Of a DNA stretch of 40,750 nucleotides, positions 30,755 to 39,000 are shown piece after piece (position 1 is the first letter of the stretch; the number at the start of each line of letters is the position of its first letter). This DNA is from DASQHM01 sp035632095 (GTDB lineage: Bacteria > Pseudomonadota > Alphaproteobacteria > Ferrovibrionales > Ferrovibrionaceae): contig DASQHM010000135.1 of NCBI GenBank assembly GCA_035632095.1, positions 1 to 40,750 on the forward strand. The letters run 5' to 3'. The position numbers and the translations under genes were made by a program. Under the pieces are notes generated by a model, which was not told the DNA's origin, ran no database searches, and saw nothing but the letters and a program-made list of their open reading frames with translations.

Positions 30755-31895
30755 TCTGGAGCGATTTACGGAGGCCTGCAATTACCCGGGCCTCCTCGAT
30801 GAGAAGGCGGTCGAGCGCCACCTGAAAGACTATCTTCGCGCGCTCGACGTCGACCGCACGGTGGTGCGGTTGCCGGAAGGCTGGGATTTGAACGATTATC
30901 CGTCGCTCAATCGCAGCGTTTCGGCAATCCTTGAAGACTTCGCGCAGCGAAGCCCGCATTACGCACTCGACGCACGCGACGCACTCGCCGCACGCGCCGC
31001 ACTCGCCGCACGCGCCGCACTCGACGCACGCGACGCACGCGACGCACGCGACGCACTCGACGCACTCGCCGCACGCGCCGCACGCGACGCACTCGACGCA
31101 CGCGACGCACGCGCCGCACTCGACGCACGCGCCGCACGCGACGCACTCGACGCACTCGACGCACGCGACGCACGCGATCCCATTCGCGCGGCCTTAACCA
31201 GCCTCAAACGTTTCGCATCCTGGTGCATCCAGAGCGGCGGATGGTGGTCCTGGCGTTGGGATTTGTCGTTCTATGCCGCCACTTATTTGGGCGCGCGCGA
31301 GCTGAAGTACACCACGGTCGAGAAGTGGTCGGAGCCATTGCTGGAGTCGTTCATCGCGGGCGCCTGGACGCTCCACTGGACCGACGACACGCTGTTCTGG
31401 ATCGCCAAGCCGAGGGTTCACGTCGAAACGACGCCGGGTGGGCGACGGCTTCACAATGAAAACTATGCCGCGCTCGAATCCGATGTCGAAAACCTCTACT
31501 TCTGGCATGGCATCCTGGTGCCAGCCTTCGTGGTGGTCCGGCCCGACTGGATCACGGTGGAGCACATCGACGGCGAAGAAAACGCCGAAGTGCGGCGCGT
31601 GATGATCGAGCGCTACGAGCATGGCGAGGAAATCCATGGTGCCGCGGCCTTCATGCGGGATGGCGGCGGAAAGGCGCTCGACCACGATGAGCGTTTCGGC
31701 ACGCTGTGGCGTCGCGATATTCCCGATGACGAGCCGATCATCATCCTCGAGGTGATCAACTCGACCCGCGAGCCGGATAATAGCTTCAAGCACTATTGGC
31801 TACGCGTTCCCCCGAACATGTGCACCGCGCACGAAGCTTCCGCATGGACGTTCGATATCCCGGTCAAGAATTATGCACCCCTCATCGAAACCTGA
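30744..31895 (+). CDS. DUF6745-like protein with Ala-[Leu/Arg]-[Asp/Ala] repeat
   Basis: A 383-residue protein. The C-terminal 230 residues match DUF6745-type proteins as I recall them: FWHGILVPAFVVVRPDWIT, then ENAEVRRVMIERY, EVINSTREPDNSFKHYWLRV and TAHEASAWTF. Residues 74-145 are exactly 24 three-residue units A-[LR]-[DA], encoded by a 9-bp tandem repeat. It likely forms a helix or spacer between the N-terminal acidic domain and the core. GGAG lies 6 nt before the ATG. Function of the family is unknown. Confidence 0.72.
   Translation: MPADLERFTEACNYPGLLDEKAVERHLKDYLRALDVDRTVVRLPEGWDLNDYPSLNRSVSAILEDFAQRSPHYALDARDALAARAALAARAALDARDARDARDALDALAARAARDALDARDARAALDARAARDALDALDARDARDPIRAALTSLKRFASWCIQSGGWWSWRWDLSFYAATYLGARELKYTTVEKWSEPLLESFIAGAWTLHWTDDTLFWIAKPRVHVETTPGGRRLHNENYAALESDVENLYFWHGILVPAFVVVRPDWITVEHIDGEENAEVRRVMIERYEHGEEIHGAAAFMRDGGGKALDHDERFGTLWRRDIPDDEPIIILEVINSTREPDNSFKHYWLRVPPNMCTAHEASAWTFDIPVKNYAPLIET
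30963..31178 (+). repeat. 24-copy 9-bp tandem repeat (GCA-CKC-GMC)
   Basis: 216 bp made of 24 consecutive 9-bp units of the form GCA-[CTC or CGC]-[GAC or GCC], the last ending GAT. Only two positions vary, each between two bases, and both change the amino acid (Leu/Arg and Asp/Ala). The array stays open in other frames on both strands. It is in-frame within the DUF6745-like gene, so copy-number changes lengthen or shorten the protein without frameshift. Confidence 0.92.
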
Positions 31896-31939
31896 CGGTG
31901 GCAAGCCGCGGCTGTCGCGGCGCGACCGCTGAGCAAGAC

Positions 31940-33358
31940 ATGATCCCTGATTATTGCATCGAATCCGGCGGCGCGTTTCTCCCTGGGGCCCCGCTCTACG
32001 AAAAGTGGCGCGTGAGCCTCGCAACGACCCCGCCGGGCTTCGACGGCATCCATCCGATCGCGAACCTGTTCCCGATGATTGTCGAGGACGATATTCGCGA
32101 GGTCTTGCGGGAATCTCTCGCCGAGCGACAAAATCATCCGGTGGTGCTGCTTCGCGGGGCGCTGCTGGATGGACGTAACCGCGCCCGTGAGCTGATCGCG
32201 CTCAACAAGCCGATCTCCTACGTCGAGTTTTCCGGGACCGACCGCCAGGCGCTCGACTTCGTCGCTGCTGAAAACTATGCCCGCCGGCATCTGACCGACA
32301 AGCAGCGCACGATCATTGCGGCGCGCATGGCGAACATGCGCGTGGGCAACAATCAGCATACCCGGCAGGTCCCCTCAATTGAGGGGACCTCGGCAACGCC
32401 GCCATTGTTCGCTATGCGGACTACTCAGGATCATCCGGACGAAGCCGAAGCGAAGCCGCTGATCTCAATTCCCGAAGCGGCTCAGGCGATGCATTCGAGC
32501 GTCAGTTCGACCGAACGGGCATCGGTCATGGTCAAACGCGGCATTCCGGAGTTGCAGGATGCCGTCGAATATGGCCCGATCTCGATCTCTGCTGGCGAGA
32601 AAATCGCGCGCCTGCCGGAGGCCGAGCAGCCCGCGGCGCTCGAAAAGGCGCTCCCCAGCGGCGCACGCGCCATCATGTCGTCGCGGCAGGAGCCTGACGA
32701 CAGCCTCGATTTCTTTCCGACGCCCCCTTGGGCGGTCCGCGCACTCTGTGAAGAGATCCTGATCCCATGGTTCGATGCCGAGGGAGGCGAGCAGTTCGAG
32801 CATCTCAAGCTGTGGGAACCAGCCTGCGGCGAAGGCCACATGGCCGAGGTGCTGCGCGAATACGCTGCCGACGTGCTCGCCACCGACATCTTCGATTACG
32901 GCTATGGCGACCGCACGCTCGACTTCCTGTCCGACCTCGAGGTCGAGGGCGAAGAGCGGGATTTCATCATCACCAATCCGCCGTTCGGCGACAAGACCGA
33001 GGGCTTTGTGCTGCAGGGCCTGCGGCGTGCGCGCATCGGGATTGCGATGTTCGTGCGGCTACAGTGGCTCGAGACCGGCGGCCGTTATGAACGCATCTTC
33101 AAGACCAATCCGCCGACGCAGATCGTGTTCTATGCCGAGCGCGTCAACCTCTGCAAAGGCCGCTGGGAGCCGGAGGGCTCGACCGCAACGGCCTACATCT
33201 GGCTGATCTGGATCAAGGGCGAAGAGCCACGCGCGCCGCGCTGGATTCCGCCGACCTGCCGCAAGTCCTGGACGTTCGCAGACGATGCCGAGCGGTTCAC
33301 GGCCCATCCGGTGACTAGGCGCAACCGACAACTGTCCGAAGATACGGAGGCCGCATGA
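31940..33358 (+). CDS. ParB-like domain fused to DNA adenine-type methyltransferase
   Basis: A 472-residue protein. Residues about 40-130 resemble a ParB/Srx-like domain (DGRNRARELIALNKPISYVE; AENYARRHLTDKQR), followed by a ParB-type HTH region (about 170-250). The C-terminal 230 residues are a class I methyltransferase: SAM loop WEPACGEGHMAE (from residue 292) and catalytic NPPF (346-349), as in N6-adenine enzymes. Such fusions occur in rhizobial phages. The linker between the parts carries a 24-bp perfect DNA palindrome. It probably modifies phage DNA. Its stop overlaps the next ATG. Confidence 0.82.
   Translation: MIPDYCIESGGAFLPGAPLYEKWRVSLATTPPGFDGIHPIANLFPMIVEDDIREVLRESLAERQNHPVVLLRGALLDGRNRARELIALNKPISYVEFSGTDRQALDFVAAENYARRHLTDKQRTIIAARMANMRVGNNQHTRQVPSIEGTSATPPLFAMRTTQDHPDEAEAKPLISIPEAAQAMHSSVSSTERASVMVKRGIPELQDAVEYGPISISAGEKIARLPEAEQPAALEKALPSGARAIMSSRQEPDDSLDFFPTPPWAVRALCEEILIPWFDAEGGEQFEHLKLWEPACGEGHMAEVLREYAADVLATDIFDYGYGDRTLDFLSDLEVEGEERDFIITNPPFGDKTEGFVLQGLRRARIGIAMFVRLQWLETGGRYERIFKTNPPTQIVFYAERVNLCKGRWEPEGSTATAYIWLIWIKGEEPRAPRWIPPTCRKSWTFADDAERFTAHPVTRRNRQLSEDTEAA
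32367..32390. repeat. 24-bp perfect palindrome inside the methyltransferase gene
   Basis: The 12-bp arm AGGTCCCCTCAA is followed directly by its reverse complement, with no spacer. It encodes the linker residues around VPSIEGTS. A perfect dyad of this length is rare in coding DNA and cannot be explained by the protein sequence alone. It could be a binding site for a dimer, an insertion footprint or a recombination site. Confidence 0.85.
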
Positions 33359-33870
33359 AGCAAACCCGCCTCATGTCGATCCTGGAAACGGCGCTCTCGA
33401 CCGCGATCGGATTTGCGGTTGCACTCGCGACCCAGCTTCTGGTGTTCCCGCGGTTCGGCTTCCATCCCGCGATCACCGACAATCTCGCGATCACGCTGAT
33501 CTTCACGGTCGTGTCGGTTGCGCGGCAATATGTCATGCGCCGCGTGTTCGAGGCGCTGCATATCCGAAAGCCCATGTCTGCCTTCATGCAGGCCGTGCTC
33601 CATGAGCGGTTCGCCCATGTCGATCGGGAGGGCTTCGATGCCGCCCATGACGATGCCCACGCTCCCGGCGAACTGGCGCGGGCCGGCGCGTCCTATGCGA
33701 TCCACGCCGGGTGCAAGGCGACCGGTCTGTTGCCGGTCTATTGGCCATGGTCCGCCGAATGGTGGAAGCCGGCCGACTTCCGCCGCGATCTCGTGAAAGC
33801 CGCAGCTCTGATCATCGCCGAGGGCGACAAGTTCGAGCGCAACCGAAAAGACAAGCGGAGGGCGTTCTGA
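33355..33870 (+). CDS. fusion of a two-TM domain (DUF7220-like) and a phage soluble domain
   Basis: A 171-residue protein. Residues 1-70 hold two hydrophobic helices (ETALSTAIGFAVALATQLLV; LAITLIFTVVSVARQYV) in the pattern of DUF7220-type phage proteins. Residues 80-171 resemble a separate common phage protein (HVDREGFDAAHDDAHAPGEL, then YWPWSAEWWKPADFRRDLVK). The two usually occur as separate genes, as I recall, so this seems a fusion. It is coupled through ATGA and TGATG overlaps. Function unknown. Confidence 0.68.
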   Translation: MKQTRLMSILETALSTAIGFAVALATQLLVFPRFGFHPAITDNLAITLIFTVVSVARQYVMRRVFEALHIRKPMSAFMQAVLHERFAHVDREGFDAAHDDAHAPGELARAGASYAIHAGCKATGLLPVYWPWSAEWWKPADFRRDLVKAAALIIAEGDKFERNRKDKRRAF

Positions 33871-34085
33871 TGCTTGTGACCCTGGTTGCCATCCTCTGCA
33901 ACGGCTCGCTCTGCCTGGAGAAGGTCGTGACCGACAGCAACATGAGCGGCATCACGATGATGTCCTGCGCCATCAACGGGCAGATCGGCATCGCCGACTG
34001 GCTTTCGCATGGGCCTTATCGGGACTGGAAGCTCACGCGCTACAAGTGCGTGCCCGGACCTTATCTGCCGAAGCGGGGAGTGTGA
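33870..34085 (+). CDS. small exported-type protein (hypothetical)
   Basis: A 71-residue protein (MLVTLVAILCNGSLCLEKVV) with a short hydrophobic N-terminus and four cysteines (LCNGSLC, SCAING, KCVPG). Starts in a TGATG overlap. It could form disulfides if exported, but the signal is short. No family recognised. Confidence 0.6.
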   Translation: MLVTLVAILCNGSLCLEKVVTDSNMSGITMMSCAINGQIGIADWLSHGPYRDWKLTRYKCVPGPYLPKRGV

Positions 34086-34090
34086 GGGGC

Positions 34091-34273
34091 ATGATCGACC
34101 GGCAGGGCGGACGCATCAGAATCGAATGCGATTCCTGTGACGAGGTGTTCACGGGCGAGGAGGATGCGGAGTTCATCGACGTGCTCAACGCGGCCAAGAG
34201 CGACGGTTGGAGCGTGCGCAAGATCGCGGGCGTATGGTTGCATGGGTGTCCGAAGTGCGGGGTGCCGTCGTGA
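34091..34273 (+). CDS. small zinc-ribbon protein
   Basis: A 60-residue protein (MIDRQGGRIRIECDSCDEVF) with two C-x-x-C pairs (CDSC near residue 13, CPKC near 54) that would bind one zinc. GGGGAG lies 10 nt before this ATG; a GTG at 34082, overlapping the previous stop, is an alternative start. Its stop overlaps the C5 methyltransferase GTG, so the two are translated together. Likely a nucleic-acid-binding helper. Confidence 0.68.
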   Translation: MIDRQGGRIRIECDSCDEVFTGEEDAEFIDVLNAAKSDGWSVRKIAGVWLHGCPKCGVPS

Positions 34274-35874
34274 GCCGCAAGCTGCTCGTGGCCGATCTTT
34301 TGTGCGGTGCCGGCGGCTCTTCGACTGGCTGCGCTCGTGCGCTTGCGACGTTGGGCCTCGACATGGAACTCGTCTGCGTCAATCATTGGCCGGTCGCGAT
34401 CGACACGCATACCAAGAATCATCCCAAGGCGCGGCACTATTGCCAGGACATCGCGACCGTTCGACCGCATGTCGTGGTGCCGGAAGGCTATCTCGATCTG
34501 TTGATGGCCTCGCCTTCGTGCACGCATCATTCCGTCGCGCGCGGCGGCAAGCCGACGTCGGACCAGCAACGTTCGGACCCGTGGCACATCATCACCTGGT
34601 TCACCGAACTGCAGGTCAAGCGCGCGATCATCGAGAACGTATGGGAGTTCACATCGTGGTCACCTGTCGACCCTGCGACCGGCAAGCCGATTAAGGACAG
34701 GAAGGGCGAATATTTCGAGGCATGGAAAGACCTGATCTGGAAGGTCGGCGCGACCGCGATCGAGTATCGCAAGCTGAATGCCGCGAACTACGGCACGGCG
34801 CAAACACGCCAGCGCTTCATCATGAAGATCAGGTTCGACCGCATCGCGATCGGCTGGGCGCCGGTCACGCATGCCAAGCGGAGCGAGCTCACGCCGAGCG
34901 GTACAAAACCGTGGCGGCCGGCGCGCGAGATCATCGACTGGTCGATCAAGGGACAGTCAATCTTCGCGCGCAAGAAGCCGCTGGCCGAAAAGACGCTCAA
35001 GCGCATCTATGCTGGCATCGTCAAGTTCGGCTGGCCGCAGCCGTTCATCGTGGTGCTGCGCAACCACATGGCGGCGCAGGGCATCGACGTGCCGCTGCCG
35101 ACGATCGCAGCGGGCGGAACGCATATCGGCCTGGTGCAGCCTTTCGTGCTTGCTACCGGATCGAGAACCGCGCCGCGCTCGGTCGACGATCCGCTGCCAA
35201 CCGTGACGACTGGAGGCGCGTCATCCGCGCGTCCTGGCTGCGCGCGGCCGATGCTGGCCGAACCGTTCATGCTGTCCCGTCACGGCGGCGGCGCGCCCCG
35301 CGAGCTCAGCGAGCCGACACCGACACAGGTCGCCAAGCATTCGCATTGCCTGATCGCGCCGTACTACGGTTCCGGCTCCGGCGAGACCTGCAACAGCGCG
35401 GACGATCCGCTGCCGACCGTCACCTCGAAAGCCCGGTTCGGCATGATCGTGCCGATCACGCATTCGGACGGATCGAACCGGGCGCGCGACGTCGAGAGCG
35501 AGCCCTTGCCGACGCTGACGACAGCGCATCGCGGCGAGCTTGCCTTCATCGCAGCGCAGTTCGGCGAGCGGGTTGGCCAGGCGCCACGTGTGCACGATAT
35601 CGACGATCCTGCGCCTGCGATCTGTGCCACCGGGCACGTCAATCTGGTCGAGGGCACGGCCTGTTACGACATTCTGTTCCGGATGCTGCAGCCGCACGAG
35701 CTTGCAGCCGCGATGGGCTTCAACCGCGACGAAGCGCGCTACGAGTTCGCCGGCACCAAGACCGAGCAGATCAAACAGATCGGCAACGCCGTTCCGGTCG
35801 AAATGATGGAAGCGGAGGTGCGGGCCTTCTTTGCGGATGAGACGCCGGCGCAGTTCATGGAGGCGGCGGAATGA
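34270..35874 (+). CDS. C5-cytosine DNA methyltransferase
   Basis: A 534-residue enzyme with GTG start (GTGA overlap). Conserved motifs: I DLLCGAGGSSTG (9-20), IV with catalytic Cys84 in SPSCTHHS (the usual PCQ is PSC-T here), VI ENVWEF (Glu122), VIII QTRQRF (178-183) and X QIGNAVPV near the end. Between VIII and X lies a long target-recognition region with several repeats around a D-D-P-L-P-T-[VL]-T-T core. It would methylate cytosine, probably for protection from restriction. No matching endonuclease is in the window. Confidence 0.9.
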   Translation: MSRKLLVADLLCGAGGSSTGCARALATLGLDMELVCVNHWPVAIDTHTKNHPKARHYCQDIATVRPHVVVPEGYLDLLMASPSCTHHSVARGGKPTSDQQRSDPWHIITWFTELQVKRAIIENVWEFTSWSPVDPATGKPIKDRKGEYFEAWKDLIWKVGATAIEYRKLNAANYGTAQTRQRFIMKIRFDRIAIGWAPVTHAKRSELTPSGTKPWRPAREIIDWSIKGQSIFARKKPLAEKTLKRIYAGIVKFGWPQPFIVVLRNHMAAQGIDVPLPTIAAGGTHIGLVQPFVLATGSRTAPRSVDDPLPTVTTGGASSARPGCARPMLAEPFMLSRHGGGAPRELSEPTPTQVAKHSHCLIAPYYGSGSGETCNSADDPLPTVTSKARFGMIVPITHSDGSNRARDVESEPLPTLTTAHRGELAFIAAQFGERVGQAPRVHDIDDPAPAICATGHVNLVEGTACYDILFRMLQPHELAAAMGFNRDEARYEFAGTKTEQIKQIGNAVPVEMMEAEVRAFFADETPAQFMEAAE

Positions 35875-36065
35875 GCAAGTTCTGCGGCGTCGTCAAGCAG
35901 ATCGCTGTCACAACCGATGATCGCGCCGTCGTCATCGAACTGATCTGCACGGACGCCTACGCCGCGCAGGTCCTGAGCGACGACATCGTGTCGCGGCTCA
36001 AATGCGATCACGTGCTGTCATTGATCGTGAAGGTCGGCGCCTTGGTCGACGGGGATGCGAAATGA
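35871..36065 (+). CDS. hypothetical protein between methyltransferase genes
   Basis: A 64-residue protein (MSKFCGVVKQIAVTTDDRAV) with beta-rich character (VVIELICTDAYAAQVL; HVLSLIVKVGALVDGD). ATGA overlaps at both ends place it tightly between the C5 methyltransferase and the giant helicase-methyltransferase gene. No family recognised. Confidence 0.62.
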   Translation: MSKFCGVVKQIAVTTDDRAVVIELICTDAYAAQVLSDDIVSRLKCDHVLSLIVKVGALVDGDAK

Positions 36066-39000
36066 CCGCGCCCGCCCTCGCCGCATCCTCCCCCGTCCTC
36101 CGCACCGTCTCCGGCGAGCCGCCGCTCGGCCCCGGCGGGCTGTCGTTCCGCGATGATCAGGGCGAGATCATCGCCCACGACAACCCGCGCTATGCCGCGG
36201 CCGCGCGGATCGGCGTGCTGGAGCTCGAAGGCGGCGACTGGCTGATCTGGCGCCGCGGCAAGGGCTTCCCGATCGTGGAGGATGGCCGGCGCTATGAGAC
36301 GCGCACTGACGCGTTCGAGGACGCCTGCGACAATCTGATCGCGCTGGCACGGCTCTACATGGCGGCACAGCCAGGCGAGGGCACACATTGGTCGGAAGAG
36401 TTCGGCGAGGCCGTCATCAGCTGGGCCGACAAGCAGCGACCGAGGAAGGAAGAAATTTCAGGTTTGTTTCAAGGCGCCAACGCGCAAGGTATGCCTGCTA
36501 TCGGTCACCCCGGCACCGAAAATGGTACGGTCCAGACGCCGCCCTATCGAGTTTCGGTCCAGTTCTCCGGCGGCGCGGCGTCATATGTCGCGGCGAAGCT
36601 GATCCTGGAAGAGTTCGGACACGACGGCGTCGCGCTGGTTTTTGCCGACACCCTGATTGAGGATGAGGACCTTTACAGGTTCTTGGGCGACGCCGAGAAG
36701 CGGCTGCAACATCCGATCATCAGAATCTCTGAAGGTCGCGATCCTTGGATGGTGTTTTTTGACGAGCGAATGATGGGCAATTCGCGCGTAGATCCTTGCT
36801 CAAAAATACTCAAGCGGAAGCTGCTCGACAAATGGAGGGCGGAACACTGTGCCTCCGATTGCACGCTCGTGATCGGCTACGATGCGAGCGAGGATTTCCG
36901 CCTTCAGCCCCTAAAAGCGCGGATGGCGCCGCTCAATGTCCGGGCCCCACTGCTAGAACAAGGCATCTTCAAAGAGCAGGCATATGCGAGGGTTGAGGCT
37001 GATGGCATCCGGCTTCCTCGTCTCTACCAGATGGGTTTTCCGCACAACAACTGCGGTGGATTTTGCGTGAAGGCCGGGCAGGCATCGTTCGCGTTGCTGC
37101 TGGAACATATGCCAGATCGGTACGCCAAGCATGAAGCCAAGGAAGAGGCGTTTCGCAACTACATCGGCAAGGATGTTTCAATCATGCGCGATCGGCGCGG
37201 CGGCGTTAGTAAGCCACTGACCATGCGCGCGTTTCGTGAACGCCACCTTGCTGACTCATCGCTGGTTGATCGCTCAGAGTTGGGTGGTTGCACTTGCATG
37301 GATGAGCCTAGCGAAAATGCCGGGGTGACCGATGACAGCGACGGCGAACTCAGTGGCGCCTTGATCCAAGAACCGCCGGCTGATGCGACGCGCCCTGATC
37401 CGCTCTCGCTGGAAGGGCCCACATGGTGTGACACCCTGACTGATAAAATGTGTCGCGAGGAACTGACGATCGCGGGCTATGAGGCAAGCGACGCCGGCGC
37501 GGGCCTTAGTGATCCGGTCGTCAAATACCTGGTTCAGCAGCACCGGCTGCGGCGCCAGTTCCCGGCCAAGCATGCTTTCTCGATGACGACGGAAGTCACC
37601 GACGGCCGTATCATCAGCGTAGCGACCTGCGCCTGCAAGCAGGTGCTCAAGTTTCCGAGCAATGATCCGTTGCGCATGGATGCTGCGATCGAGGCGCACT
37701 GGCGACGCTTCAGTCATCAGCCCACGGTCGGCGGCAGAGGAAATCAAATCGAGATCAACGCGGAGAAAGGGGCCGTCGAATCGCCCGAGGCACCACAGCC
37801 GAAGAAGAAGCGATCGCGACGGAGCGCACCCCATGCAGGCGACAATCCGGAACTCGCCAACGCCGCGTTGCCAGAGCCGGCACTTTCCGACGCCCCGCGC
37901 GCCGAGGGTGCCGGCTCGCCCCTATCCAACATCGCAGATGATCAAGCCCCCGATCGTCCGCGATCAGAGCCCGCGCCCGTTGCGCCCCCCGAAGTCCCCA
38001 GCGGCGCGGGCTCGCCCTTATTCAGTCCCGGCGCCGGAGGGCGAGATCCTGCGCCGATTGCGTCCGCGTCATCGGCGAGCGGCGGCGTCGATGGCGCGGG
38101 CGCCTCTGGTCAGGCTGCGCAAATTTGCGCACCCGACAACGTCATCATGTCACCTGATGACATAGACGACCTCGCGCTCGAATGGCCCTCCTACGACACC
38201 TTCCTCGAGGGCAAGATCGTTACCGCGCCGATGCGTGGCATCGAGGTGCCGCGGGACGCGCTGCATCCCTATCTGAAGCCGCACTGCAAGGATCTCACAG
38301 TCTGGGCGCTTCGGCTCGGCTGTGCTGCGATTTTCGCTAATTTCGGGCTGCACAAGACCGCGATGCAGTTGGAATGGTGTCGGCAATTGCAACGCCGCGC
38401 GGGCGGAATCACCTTGTGCGTCCTGCCGCTGGGCGTGCGGCACGGCTTCATCAAGGAAGCATTGCAGCTGTCCATGGATGTCCGCTTCGTGCGGACGGAT
38501 GCCGAAGTTGCGCAACTGCGCAACGAGGGTGTGGCGCATTTCCTGACCAACTATGAATCGATCCGCGAGGGCAAGCTCGATCCCAACCTGTTTGCGGCCT
38601 GCTCGCTCGACGAGGCGAGCGTGCTGCGCTCTTACGGATCGAAGACCTTTCAGGGGTTCCTGCCGCTGTTCTCAAAGGTCACCTTCAAGCTGGTCGCGAC
38701 CGCAACCCCGTCGCCGAACCGCTACAAGGAATTGATCCATTATGCCGGCTTCTTGGGCGTGATGGATACCGGTTTGGCCTTAACGCGATGGTTCCAGCGC
38801 AACTCGGAAAAGGCCGGCGACCTCACGCTCTATCCGCACAAGGAAGACGAATTCTGGATGTGGGTACACTCCTGGGCAGCCTTCCTGCAGAAGCCATCCG
38901 AGCTTGGCCACAGCGACGACGGCTACGAGCTGCCGCCGCTGAAGATCAGGTGGCACGAAGTGCCGGCGGATCACAGCAAGGCTGAACCGGAGCGGGACGG

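Noticed and set aside
30963..31178. Repeat array as a CRISPR
   Set aside because: Units are 9 bp, contiguous, without spacers, and in frame within a gene.
30907..31228. Additional frames, both strands, through the repeat array
   Set aside because: They exist only because a 9-bp repeat without stops is open in several frames; products such as (THATHS)n or (RRV)n are artefacts.
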